Below, in pieces: positions 16,496 through 24,035 of a stretch of DNA of 58,123 bases; position 1 is the first letter of the stretch, and each line of letters begins with the position of its first letter. The position numbers and the translations under genes are program-made. Source of the DNA: CAG-917 sp051883555 (lineage in GTDB: Bacteria; Bacillota; Clostridia; Christensenellales; CAG-917). Location: NCBI GenBank assembly GCA_051883555.1, contig JBJETY010000028.1, positions 1 through 58,123 of the forward strand. Direction: 5' to 3'. The notes under the pieces are model-generated. The model was not told where the DNA came from. It saw nothing but the letters and a program-made list of their open reading frames with translations, and ran no database searches.

Positions 16496-16525
16496 TTTGG
16501 TGAGCGATTGCTCACCAAAAAAAAG
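16496..16525 (-). terminator. Intra-operon terminator or attenuator between rpmF and plsX
   Basis: TTTGGTGAGC (16496-16505) and GCTCACCAAA (16510-16519) make a 10-bp perfect stem with a GATT-type loop. On the minus strand it is followed by a U-rich run. It sits only about 8 nt past the rpmF stop and 20 nt before the plsX start. Confidence 0.85.
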
Positions 16526-16526
16526 A

Positions 16527-16715
16527 TTATTCAGCTTTTTGATTAGGTTCTTTTACCAAAGTGCCTTTATAGTAACCGCACTTAGGACAAACCGTGTGGC
16601 TCTTGATAAGCTCATGACATTGTGGACATTCCACAAGACCTGTTGCCTTCAACTTCCAATTTGCAAATCTAGAATTAGTTTTCGACTTAGAAATTTTATT
16701 TTTTGGTACTGCCAT
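16527..16715 (-). CDS. rpmF: 50S ribosomal protein L32
   Basis: 62-residue L32 starting MAVPKNKISKSKTNSR, with the four-cysteine zinc ribbon CPQC...CPKC. GGAGG precedes the ATG, and a consensus promoter lies 40-70 nt upstream. The DUF177/YceD gene that often precedes rpmF is not here; ackA is upstream. Confidence 0.98.
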   Translation of the reverse strand: MAVPKNKISKSKTNSRFANWKLKATGLVECPQCHELIKSHTVCPKCGYYKGTLVKEPNQKAE

Positions 16716-16753
16716 CTTTACATTCCTCCTGTCCAGAGTCTTTCAACTTCAAA

Positions 16754-16782
16754 ATTTTACGATAAATCGCCGATATTGTCAA
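16754..16782 (-). promoter_or_regulatory. rpmF promoter
   Basis: Minus-strand TTGACA (16782-16777), 17-nt spacer, TAAAAT (16759-16754). A near-perfect sigma-A promoter separating rpmF-plsX-rnc from pta-ackA. Confidence 0.85.
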
Positions 16783-16820
16783 ACGAATAACGCCATATTT
16801 TGAGTGGTTTTAACATTTTT

Positions 16821-18014
16821 TTATTTTTTTGCCACTAAAGCTTGTGTTTCTCTTGCGATTGACAACTCTTCGTTAGTCGGAACAATCAAAACTTTAACTT
16901 TCGAACCCGGATTAGATATTTCGCGGATACCGCTTTCCTTTTCGACGTTCTTCTCTTTGCTGAAATCAACGCCGAGATATTCCATACCTTCCATAACGAG
17001 TCCGCGCATAACAAAACTGTTTTCGCCTATACCGCCCGTAAAGACGATAGCGTCCACGCCGCCCAAAACGGCCGCATAACTGCCGATATATTTCTTTACG
17101 CTGTAAGCGACCATATCGAGAGCGAGTTTTGCCTTTTCATCCCCTTGATTTGCCTTTTCGGTAAGGTCACGGCAGTCGCTTGAATATTCGCTTATTCCGA
17201 GCATGCCGCATTTTTTATTGAGGAATTGAACGACTTCCCCGTCTTTCATATTGAGTTTTTGTCTAATATAATCAACGGCGGCAGGGTCAATATTACCCGA
17301 ACGTGTTCCCATAACAAGGCCTTCGAGCGGCGTAAAGCCCATAGACGTATCCTGACACTTTCCGTCTTTGACGGCTGAAATTGAAGAACCGTTTCCTAAA
17401 TGGCAGATTATCATCTTTTTATCTTTGCCGATAATCTTTGCCGTTTCTTCGCTTACGAACTTATGAGACGTGCCGTGAAAGCCGTATTTTCTGACTTTAA
17501 ATTCTTCGTATACGCTATACGGAATTCCGTACATATAAGCCTTAGGAGGCATTGTGCTATGGAAAGTCGTATCGAACACGGCAACCATAGGAACGCCCGG
17601 CATAACTTCTATACAGCTTTTTATGCAAGCTATATTTCCAGGCATATGAAGAGGTCCGAGTTCCGCATTCTTTTCGCATATTCTGATGACTTCATCGTCG
17701 ATAACGACCGAAGAATGGAAATCCTCTCCCGAGTGGAGAACTCTGTGACCTACCGCGCTGATTTCCGATACGGATTTAATTGCACCGTACTGAGGATCCA
17801 ACATAGCTTTCAAAACAAGCTCCATAGCCTCTTTGTGCGACGGCATATCTTGTTGAATCGTATATTCTTTACCGTCCGCAGTTTTTTGCGACAAACAGCT
17901 ACCGCTGAAAGTTATACGCTCGCAGAGTCCTTTAAGCAAAGCGGTTTCGGTTTCCATATCGATAAGTTGATACTTAAGTGAAGAAGAGCCTGCATTAATG
18001 ACTAAGATTTTCAT
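16821..18014 (-). CDS. ackA: Acetate kinase
   Basis: Interconverts acetyl-phosphate + ADP and acetate + ATP, the last step of fermentative acetate production. 397 residues from ATG 18014 (MKILVINAGSSSLKYQLID, the family N-terminus). Phosphate and nucleotide motifs HRVLHSGEDF, FDTTFHSTMP, HLGNGSSISAVKDGK and FTGGIGENS are visible. The Shine-Dalgarno GGAG is inside the last codons of pta, one base from its stop. A non-ATG start 11 codons upstream is not needed. Confidence 0.99.
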   Translation of the reverse strand: MKILVINAGSSSLKYQLIDMETETALLKGLCERITFSGSCLSQKTADGKEYTIQQDMPSHKEAMELVLKAMLDPQYGAIKSVSEISAVGHRVLHSGEDFHSSVVIDDEVIRICEKNAELGPLHMPGNIACIKSCIEVMPGVPMVAVFDTTFHSTMPPKAYMYGIPYSVYEEFKVRKYGFHGTSHKFVSEETAKIIGKDKKMIICHLGNGSSISAVKDGKCQDTSMGFTPLEGLVMGTRSGNIDPAAVDYIRQKLNMKDGEVVQFLNKKCGMLGISEYSSDCRDLTEKANQGDEKAKLALDMVAYSVKKYIGSYAAVLGGVDAIVFTGGIGENSFVMRGLVMEGMEYLGVDFSKEKNVEKESGIREISNPGSKVKVLIVPTNEELSIARETQALVAKK

Positions 18015-18015
18015 A

Positions 18016-19008
18016 TTACGCTCCTTGCAAACACGTGATTGCCGCAACGGCTACTATATCTTCTGCAACGCAGCCTCTTGACAAATCGTTGATTGGTTTT
18101 GACAAACCTTGCATAATAGGTCCGATAGCCATGCAACCGCCGAAACGTTGAGCAAGTTTATAACCGATGTTACCAGCGTCAAGGTTAGGGAAAACAAGGA
18201 CGTTTGCCTGACCTGCAACAGGACTTCCGCTTGCTTTTTGTTTTGCAACGACGTCTACTATAGCGGCGTCAAGCTGCATTTCGCCGTCAACGCAAATTTC
18301 AGGATGTTCGTTCTTTACAATCTGAAGCGCATTTCTGACTTTGTCGATATTTTCATGTTTTGCACTTCCAAGCGTTGAAAAGCTAAGCATAGCGATTTTA
18401 GGTTCAACCTCAACGATATTCTTGGCAGAAAGATATGCCGCTTGGACGATATCTGCAAGTTGATTTTCGTCAGGATACGGAATAACGGCACAATCGCTGA
18501 ATACGTATGCCGGCGTGTCGCTATATTTAAAATCTGCCGGAGGCACCATGATAAAGCAACTTGAAACGCTCTTTATACCCTTAGCCGGTTTAACAACCTG
18601 GAAAGCGGCTCTCGACACGTCTGCCGACGAAAATACCGCGCCTCCGACTACACCGTCTACGTCGCCTTTCTTAAGCGCGACAGCAGCATAATACATATTG
18701 TTTGTCGTGATAAGCTTCTTTGCGGCGTCAAGCGTCAAACCTTTTTCTTTACGAAGTTCATAAAGGAATTCGGTATATTCATCGGTTTTATCGACTGCAG
18801 GATTCATAAAGTTTACGCCGTCAAAATTGATTTCGGGAAACTTTGCAATAATGCCCGATTTGTCGCCGATTAAAACGACTTTACAGATTTTCTTTTCGGT
18901 AAGGATTTCAGCTGCTTTAGCGGCTCTATAATCGTCACCTTCCGCAAGAGCTATGGTTTTGTTAAGTTTTGCTGCTCTGGAAAAGAGATTTTCTAAAAAA
19001 TTGCTCAT
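18016..19008 (-). CDS. pta: Phosphate acetyltransferase
   Basis: Makes acetyl-phosphate from acetyl-CoA and phosphate, feeding AckA. 330 residues, the short Bacillota type without the N-terminal regulatory domain. Family blocks ALAEGDDYRAAKAAEIL, VGGAVFSSADVSRAAFQVV, PYPDENQLADI, LSFSTLGSAKHENIDKV, GEMQLDAAIV and VFPNLDAGNIGYKLAQR are clear. GGAGT precedes the ATG. A consensus promoter lies about 60 nt upstream, and tmcAL is divergent. Confidence 0.99.
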   Translation of the reverse strand: MSNFLENLFSRAAKLNKTIALAEGDDYRAAKAAEILTEKKICKVVLIGDKSGIIAKFPEINFDGVNFMNPAVDKTDEYTEFLYELRKEKGLTLDAAKKLITTNNMYYAAVALKKGDVDGVVGGAVFSSADVSRAAFQVVKPAKGIKSVSSCFIMVPPADFKYSDTPAYVFSDCAVIPYPDENQLADIVQAAYLSAKNIVEVEPKIAMLSFSTLGSAKHENIDKVRNALQIVKNEHPEICVDGEMQLDAAIVDVVAKQKASGSPVAGQANVLVFPNLDAGNIGYKLAQRFGGCMAIGPIMQGLSKPINDLSRGCVAEDIVAVAAITCLQGA

Positions 19009-19064
19009 ATTAACTCCAAAAACTCGGCAATATGATATTGCTTCTTATTTATTTTATTGCTATA

Positions 19065-19093
19065 ATTATAAAAGCTATTTTTCAAAAAATCAA
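19065..19093 (-). promoter_or_regulatory. pta-ackA promoter
   Basis: Minus-strand TTGATT (19093-19088), 17-nt spacer and TATAAT (19070-19065). It predicts a 5' leader of about 50 nt for pta. Confidence 0.8.
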
Positions 19094-19137
19094 CTGTTGA
19101 CAACACAATTTTAAAAACGACAAGCAAACGAGGTAAT

Positions 19138-20271
19138 ATGAAAACAACGGCAATTATCGCAGAATACAATCCTTTTCATAACGGGCATCTTTATCAACTT
19201 ACAAAAGCAAAAACAGAAACAAATTGCGATACCCTTGTTGTCGTGATGAGCGGTTCTTTCACTCAACGGGGAGACGTTTGCATTGCCGATAAATATACCC
19301 GTGCAAATTGGGCGATTGCAGCAGGAGCCGACATAGTAATCGAACTGCCCGTCGTCTATTCTCTCTCGCCTGCCAACAGATTTGCAATGGGGGCAATTAA
19401 AACTCTATCCGTTTTCGACGACGTGACGCTTTCATTCGGAAGCGAAAGCGGCGACCTTAGTTCCTTACAACTTGCCGTTTCGACTCTCAACTATGAGACA
19501 AATGAATTCAAATCGCTACTCAACGACTATATGTCGCAAGGCTATTCGCTTGCAAAAGCCAGGACCATGGCTTTAGACAATGAAAACCCCGTTGTGTCCG
19601 AACTTATAGGAAGTCCTAACAATATACTTGGCGTCGAATATTTAAAAGCATGCCATGCACTCGATTTACCGTTTAACTTTCATACGGTAAAACGCAGATA
19701 TTCTCAGGACGGCGGACCTTTTTTGTCGTCGACCGAAATCAGAAAAATGTTACACTGCGGCGAGAAAATCGATAAAGCCGTTCCGCCTTTTGTAGAAATA
19801 AGCGATATCGACGCAAAGAAATTTTCGGCAATCTGCCTCTATGCAATAAACACAATGTCAGCTGCCGAACTCGAAAAAATCGCCAATATATCCGAAGGGT
19901 TTGAAAACAGATTAAAAAAACTGACTTTTGGCTCAATCGAAGAGCTTATGGCCCTTACTACAAAACGTTATACTAAAAGCACGATTAAACGCATTGTCGC
20001 TTCCGCGACTTTAGGGCTGACAAAAGACCTTGTAAGTCTGGCAGAGGAAAACAATCCTTACGTGAGAGTCCTAGGTATTCGCAAAAACAGAAAAGATATA
20101 TTAAGCGCTATCTCCAAAAAAACTCAACCGTTTTTAAAATATAGCGACTGCGACGCAAACAGCGTTTATCGGCCTCTTTTAGATATGGACGAAAAAGCTC
20201 ATCGGTTTTTGTCGCTTGTAAACGGCAACCCTGAAAAAGTTTTAAATCAGCCGACGTTTTTAAACGAATAA
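19138..20271 (+). CDS. tmcAL: tRNA(Met) cytidine acetate ligase TmcAL (YlbM family)
   Basis: TmcAL activates acetate with ATP and transfers it to the wobble cytidine of elongator tRNA-Met to give N4-acetylcytidine. 377 residues. The nucleotidyltransferase-type start AIIAEYNPFHNGHLYQL carries the HxGH motif, followed by VVVMSGSFTQRGDVCIADK and FLSSTEIRKML. GAGGT precedes the ATG. It sits divergent from pta-ackA, whose product is its substrate, and upstream of ylbJ as in Bacillus. Function is taken from the Bacillus homologue. Confidence 0.95.
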   Translation: MKTTAIIAEYNPFHNGHLYQLTKAKTETNCDTLVVVMSGSFTQRGDVCIADKYTRANWAIAAGADIVIELPVVYSLSPANRFAMGAIKTLSVFDDVTLSFGSESGDLSSLQLAVSTLNYETNEFKSLLNDYMSQGYSLAKARTMALDNENPVVSELIGSPNNILGVEYLKACHALDLPFNFHTVKRRYSQDGGPFLSSTEIRKMLHCGEKIDKAVPPFVEISDIDAKKFSAICLYAINTMSAAELEKIANISEGFENRLKKLTFGSIEELMALTTKRYTKSTIKRIVASATLGLTKDLVSLAEENNPYVRVLGIRKNRKDILSAISKKTQPFLKYSDCDANSVYRPLLDMDEKAHRFLSLVNGNPEKVLNQPTFLNE

Positions 20272-20312
20272 ATTGTTTTTAAACGAATAAAATTTAAATC
20301 AAAGCAAAAACA

Positions 20313-20352
20313 AACGTCACTTTTCGATATCAATGAAAAGGGCGTTTTTTTT
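20313..20352 (+). terminator. Terminator after tmcAL
   Basis: AACGTCACTTTTC (20313-20325) pairs, with bulges, with GAAAAGGGCGTT (20334-20345) and is followed by T8. Confidence 0.75.
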
Positions 20353-20501
20353 GCACTTTTTAAAACCGCTCTGTTTGCCAAACGTTCTGCCAAATGATTT
20401 TTATTTAATTTTTTTATTTAAATTGTTTCCTATTTTAAGTTGTTTTCGCTAAGACTTAACGCTTATACGTAAATTAAATAATTTTTCACTAAAATTTTTA
20501 A

Positions 20502-20507
20502 TATAAT
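20502..20507 (+). promoter_or_regulatory. Likely -10 of ylbJ (leaderless geometry)
   Basis: A perfect TATAAT lies 5 nt before the ylbJ ATG and there is no Shine-Dalgarno. The -35 region is only T-rich. In Bacillus ylbJ is under sigma-E, but I see no convincing sigma-E match here. Confidence 0.5.
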
Positions 20508-20512
20508 TTACT

Positions 20513-21568
20513 ATGACTCAAAAAGCTCTGCCGACAAATAAAAAAACTGTAAACGAAAAGCAAACTTGCAAATCTAAAATTAAACTTTTCTTTTCCAATT
20601 CTCGTTTTTCAAAAGAAAAAATTAAAAATACCGTTTTGATATTGCTCATTTCAATTTCTCTTATAATGATAATCGCTAAACCTGAAATCTACATAAACTC
20701 AACAAAAAACGGCTTGATAATTTTTACCGCCTCGGTATTGCCTGCCCTGTTCCCTTTCTTCTTTTTTTCTACCGTTCTGACTAAAATAGGTGCGCCGATT
20801 GAACTTGCAAAAATTTTCGACAAACCTTTCAGACGTATGTATAACACGTCGGGAATTTCATCTTACGTTTTTGTTATGAGCATAATTTGCGGATATCCGG
20901 TAGGCGCAAAACTTATTTCCGAATTGTATACCGCAGGGCTGACGGATAAAAAGCAAGCGGAAAAAATGTCGGCATTTTGTTCGACAAGCGGACCGCTGTT
21001 TATATTAGGAACCTTAGGCGTTACAATACTTGAAGACAAAAAATTGTCCGTGATTATTTTACTTTGTCACTACCTATCTGCATTTTTAAACGGATTTATT
21101 TATAGAGGAAAACGTAATGTCGACGACAAAAAAACACTTTCCCTGCCACTGGATACGGATAACGTTTTGGCTTCGTCAATAAGCAATTCAACGTTATCGA
21201 TGCTTAACCTTTGCGGATATATAGTTATTTTCAATCTTATTATCGATTTAATAATTAACAGCGGAATACTATCCTTTCTGCCGTGTAATTTATTTGGAAG
21301 CACCTTCAAAGCAATTTTATGCGGAATGATAGAAATGACAAGAGGATGCATAATGCTCAACAAAATAGCTATCCCTAACTACTTAAAATGCGGATTAATG
21401 TGTTTTACCGTATCATTTGCCGGAACCGGTATTCTTTTTCAATCTATGGGATTCCTGGGAAAATGCGGAATAAAAACAAAAAAGATACTGCTCCAAAAAT
21501 TTACACAAAGCATAATCGCTTTAATTTTAGGAATTATCACAAGTCTTATTTTAAACGGAATTACGTAA
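20513..21568 (+). CDS. ylbJ: Sporulation integral membrane protein YlbJ
   Basis: A polytopic membrane protein needed for proper spore cortex and coat formation in Bacillus; its molecular activity is unresolved. 351 residues with about eight hydrophobic segments after a basic 45-residue N-tail. Family signatures are LPALFPFFFFSTVLTKIG, CGYPVGAKLISELY and FCSTSGPLFILGTLG, repeated in weaker form in the second half. The ATG lacks a ribosome binding site. It follows tmcAL (ylbM) as in Bacillus but behind its own terminator. Confidence 0.95.
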   Translation: MTQKALPTNKKTVNEKQTCKSKIKLFFSNSRFSKEKIKNTVLILLISISLIMIIAKPEIYINSTKNGLIIFTASVLPALFPFFFFSTVLTKIGAPIELAKIFDKPFRRMYNTSGISSYVFVMSIICGYPVGAKLISELYTAGLTDKKQAEKMSAFCSTSGPLFILGTLGVTILEDKKLSVIILLCHYLSAFLNGFIYRGKRNVDDKKTLSLPLDTDNVLASSISNSTLSMLNLCGYIVIFNLIIDLIINSGILSFLPCNLFGSTFKAILCGMIEMTRGCIMLNKIAIPNYLKCGLMCFTVSFAGTGILFQSMGFLGKCGIKTKKILLQKFTQSIIALILGIITSLILNGIT

Positions 21569-21644
21569 TTTAAAGTACTATAAAATTTAAGGTTTTAAAG
21601 AATTTAAATTAACAATTTTAGACAAAAAACGACAACTTAATTAC

Positions 21645-21685
21645 TTTTCACCTATTTTTCACCATTTTTTCACCTTTTTTTCACT
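21645..21685 (+). promoter_or_regulatory. Four 11-bp-phased TTTTCACY repeats upstream of a promoter
   Basis: TTTTCACC occurs at 21645, 21656 and 21667, and TTTTCACT at 21678. Starts are exactly 11 bp apart. The array ends 16 bp before the -35 of the HTH gene. The T-tracts are phased with the helix, so the DNA should be curved. Each unit could also bind a protein. Role is inferred from position. Confidence 0.7.
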
Positions 21686-21701
21686 TTTTTGTCATATTAC
21701 T

Positions 21702-21731
21702 TTGACTTTGCTACAAATATCTAATTATAAT
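21702..21731 (+). promoter_or_regulatory. Promoter of the sigma-region-4-like gene
   Basis: TTGACT (21702-21707), 18-nt spacer, TATAAT (21726-21731). A 30-nt leader ends in AAGGAGGACAT before the ATG. Confidence 0.8.
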
Positions 21732-21766
21732 CAAGGCAAATATTCTTTTTTCCCCAAGGAGGACAT

Positions 21767-22258
21767 ATGAAACAAACGTCTTGGAGCAACGCTGTGCTCG
21801 TTGCTTATTCTGCTATTCCGCAAATTATCAAAACAATCGATTTCGGCGTACAAACGCGAATAGAATCGGGATTCGGCTCAAAACATTTAAGAATAGGAAT
21901 TTCAACTGAAGAGTTACTAACGGATATTGCAAATCTGAACGATTCAAAACGAAAGCTATGCAACTTAATATATATAATCGATTCAACTCTATCGTCGCTA
22001 AAAGAGATCGATTCACAAATCCTTATTTTGAGATATTTTAAGAAACTAACTTTTCAGGAAATAGCAACCGAAATGAACGTTTGCATAAGAACGGTTTTCA
22101 GAAGGCACGTAAAAGCCGTAGAAAACTTTTGCAAAACGTTAGAATCGTCTGGTTACGGCGAAATCTGGTTGGAAAACGAATATAAAACAATCCCTATGAT
22201 ACGTGCCATCAAAAAAAGAATGGAAGACAGCGATTATTTGAATTTTTCAAGCATTTAA
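21767..22258 (+). CDS. Sigma-70 region 4-like HTH protein
   Basis: 163 residues with no named family that I can assign. The C-terminal half holds a helix-turn-helix of the sigma region 4 kind: DSQILILRYFKKLTFQEIATEMNVCIRTVFRRHVKAV (about 92-130). The N-terminal 80 residues show no region 2, so it is unlikely to be a full sigma factor. The layout resembles small phage or plasmid regulators of the ArpU/DUF1492 type. It is monocistronic with a strong ribosome binding site, strong promoter, terminator and an upstream phased repeat array. It is probably a DNA-binding regulator. Autoregulation through the array is plausible but unproven. Confidence 0.8.
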   Translation: MKQTSWSNAVLVAYSAIPQIIKTIDFGVQTRIESGFGSKHLRIGISTEELLTDIANLNDSKRKLCNLIYIIDSTLSSLKEIDSQILILRYFKKLTFQEIATEMNVCIRTVFRRHVKAVENFCKTLESSGYGEIWLENEYKTIPMIRAIKKRMEDSDYLNFSSI

Positions 22259-22362
22259 AGATTACGATAGAAAAAAATTTTAATTAAAATTATTTAAGAC
22301 AATTAGATAAAATTCATAAAAAATACAAAAGCAAAATTGATATAAAATTTGTATCCGACAAG

Positions 22363-22392
22363 CGGCGGCATTTTTTTGTTGCCGTTTTTTTT
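22363..22392 (+). terminator. Terminator of the HTH gene
   Basis: CGGCGGCA (22363-22370) pairs, with two G-U pairs, with TGTTGCCG (22377-22384), then T8. Confidence 0.85.
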
Positions 22393-22472
22393 ATAAAATA
22401 ACGCTACCTATCTTTTTCACCCTTTTTTTGTATGCGTTAAACTTAATTTACGGATTTTTTAATTATTAATTA

Positions 22473-22535
22473 AATGCAAAAAAAATGTGCAAAAAATGAT
22501 TTGCAAATGCAAAAAATGTACAAAAAATGATTTGC
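22473..22535. repeat. ~32-bp tandem duplication
   Basis: AAATGCAAAAAAAATGTGCA plus 12 bases (22473-22504) is followed directly by a 31-bp near-copy (22505-22535). Both end in AAAAAATGATTTGC. The junction makes the palindrome TTTGCAAATGCAAA-like. Confidence 0.85.
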
Positions 22536-22780
22536 ATTAAAGAAAATGAATATTTATACAAATATACATCTTGGTAAAGTACTTAGATTACCTAGATTCA
22601 TAAGCTAAATAATGAATAGATTCTACAATAAATTAAGCGTAGTTCGGATTTTAAATTCATAAAACTTAGTTAAAGACTAACCCGATTTATTTTCAACATT
22701 CTTTACTTTGTTCAATTAATACGTTTACTTAATTTAAAAATAATTTTCTGAATTTAAAAATTACTGTGATAAAAAACGCA

Positions 22781-22909
22781 ACCTTTACGTTTTTTTAAAC
22801 TGCTATAATCTAATTTGAAAGCAATCTTCTACGTTATATAAAACTGCAAAAATCTAATAATTTGAACAACACCTTTTACGTTTTTTTAATTACTATAATT
22901 TAGTTTAAC
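22781..22909. repeat. Diverged direct repeat 90 bp apart
   Basis: ACCTTTACGTTTTTTTAAAC with its following TGCTATAATCTAATTTGAA (22781-22818) matches 22871-22909 with scattered changes. Each copy contains a TATAAT-like hexamer, but no gene follows. Confidence 0.7.
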
Positions 22910-23105
22910 AAAATTTTTACCGAATTTAAAGAAAACTAAATTTTTAGAAAATTTTACTTAATTCAAAATTCAAACTAAACGTCTCAATATTTTTCTTAAT
23001 TTTATAATCGCTACTTGCGCTTTTATATGAATTTTACAATAAAAATTTTTTAAATAATTTTAAAAAATTTTAAATATTTTAAGTGTTAAAAAAAATTTTA
23101 ACGTT

Positions 23106-23129
23106 AAAAAAGTGCGACTTACATCGCAC
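23106..23129 (-). terminator. Terminator of the isomerase-acyl-CoA synthetase group
   Basis: GTGCGA (23112-23117) and TCGCAC (23124-23129) pair with a 6-nt loop and are followed on the minus strand by U6. It lies about 95 nt after the stop. Confidence 0.8.
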
Positions 23130-23223
23130 ATTTTTATATTTTTTTAGTTGCTCTGCCATGCCCCGCAAATTTATTAAAGATAGCTAATAAATCTGAAAAG
23201 CAAGCTACAAGCTGAAATTTCAA

Positions 23224-24021
23224 TTATTTCTGAAAGCGTTTCATATAATTTACGTATTGCGCAAAGACAACTCCCGGTTCCTCTAGGTCGGCGTTCCATC
23301 TTTTTACCCATTCAAGAGTGAAATAACCGTCATAGCCTTTTGACAAAAGCGAATTTACGGCTTCTTCGAGAGGAATATCGCCATAACCCATCATCTTATA
23401 CTTAGGTGAACAGCCGGCAATTACGCTGTCTTTCAAATGAACGTATTTAATTCTATCTCCTAAATTGTCGAGTGTCTGACCGATATATTCATCGCCGAAA
23501 CGATACGGATGATGGACGTCCCACAAAGCGCCTACAGGGCCGCCAACCTCGTCAAGCACTGTCGCAAGTTTTTTGGTATCAACCATAAGGCCGTTAGTTT
23601 CCATAAGAACCGTGACGTTTTTGTCCTTTGCGTAATCGGCAATTACTTCAAGATTTTTACGGCATAAGTCAATATCTCCGCCGTCAAAGTAAGGCGTATC
23701 GGTTGACAGAACTCTGACAAAAGGAACTCCCATTTCGTGAGCTAAATCGATATACGCTTTCGCTTCTTCGATAGCGTCATCCTTTTTGCCGTGCATAGCA
23801 AGCGTTGCGGCGCTTGTAAACATAGAAATTTCAATACCTAAGCGTTTAAGCTCGGCAAGCGTTTTTTCTTTGTCAACCGTAAAAGCCTTCATTGTAGGGG
23901 CATAAAGTTCACGGTCTACACCACGAATTTCTACGCCCTTATAACCTAAGTCTTTTGCAGTAGTAAATATTTCCTGTAGATTCCAACTTGGACAACCAAG
24001 CGTTGAAAATGATAGCTTCAT
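23224..24021 (-). CDS. Sugar phosphate isomerase/epimerase-like TIM barrel protein
   Basis: 265 residues of the AP-endonuclease-2/xylose isomerase-like superfamily (IolE/hydroxypyruvate isomerase relatives). Likely metal ligands are Glu in MQETNG-like MET-N-G, Asp and His in WDVHHPYRFG, His in YVHLKDS and Glu in TLEWVKRW. The N-terminus KLSFSTLGCPSWNLQEIFTTAKDLGYKGVEIRG is typical. The substrate cannot be told from sequence. AAAGGAGGG precedes the ATG, 14 nt after the acyl-CoA synthetase stop, so they share an mRNA. Confidence 0.9.
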   Translation of the reverse strand: MKLSFSTLGCPSWNLQEIFTTAKDLGYKGVEIRGVDRELYAPTMKAFTVDKEKTLAELKRLGIEISMFTSAATLAMHGKKDDAIEEAKAYIDLAHEMGVPFVRVLSTDTPYFDGGDIDLCRKNLEVIADYAKDKNVTVLMETNGLMVDTKKLATVLDEVGGPVGALWDVHHPYRFGDEYIGQTLDNLGDRIKYVHLKDSVIAGCSPKYKMMGYGDIPLEEAVNSLLSKGYDGYFTLEWVKRWNADLEEPGVVFAQYVNYMKRFQK

Positions 24022-24035
24022 TTTTTTGCCCTCCT

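Larger units (their letters stand above)
22393..23105. other. Long AT-rich intergenic region
   Basis: About 710 bases without a gene or credible ribosome binding site. It contains a ~32-bp tandem duplication at 22473-22535 and a diverged ~38-bp duplication at 22781-22818 and 22871-22909. Otherwise I see nothing. Confidence 0.65.
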
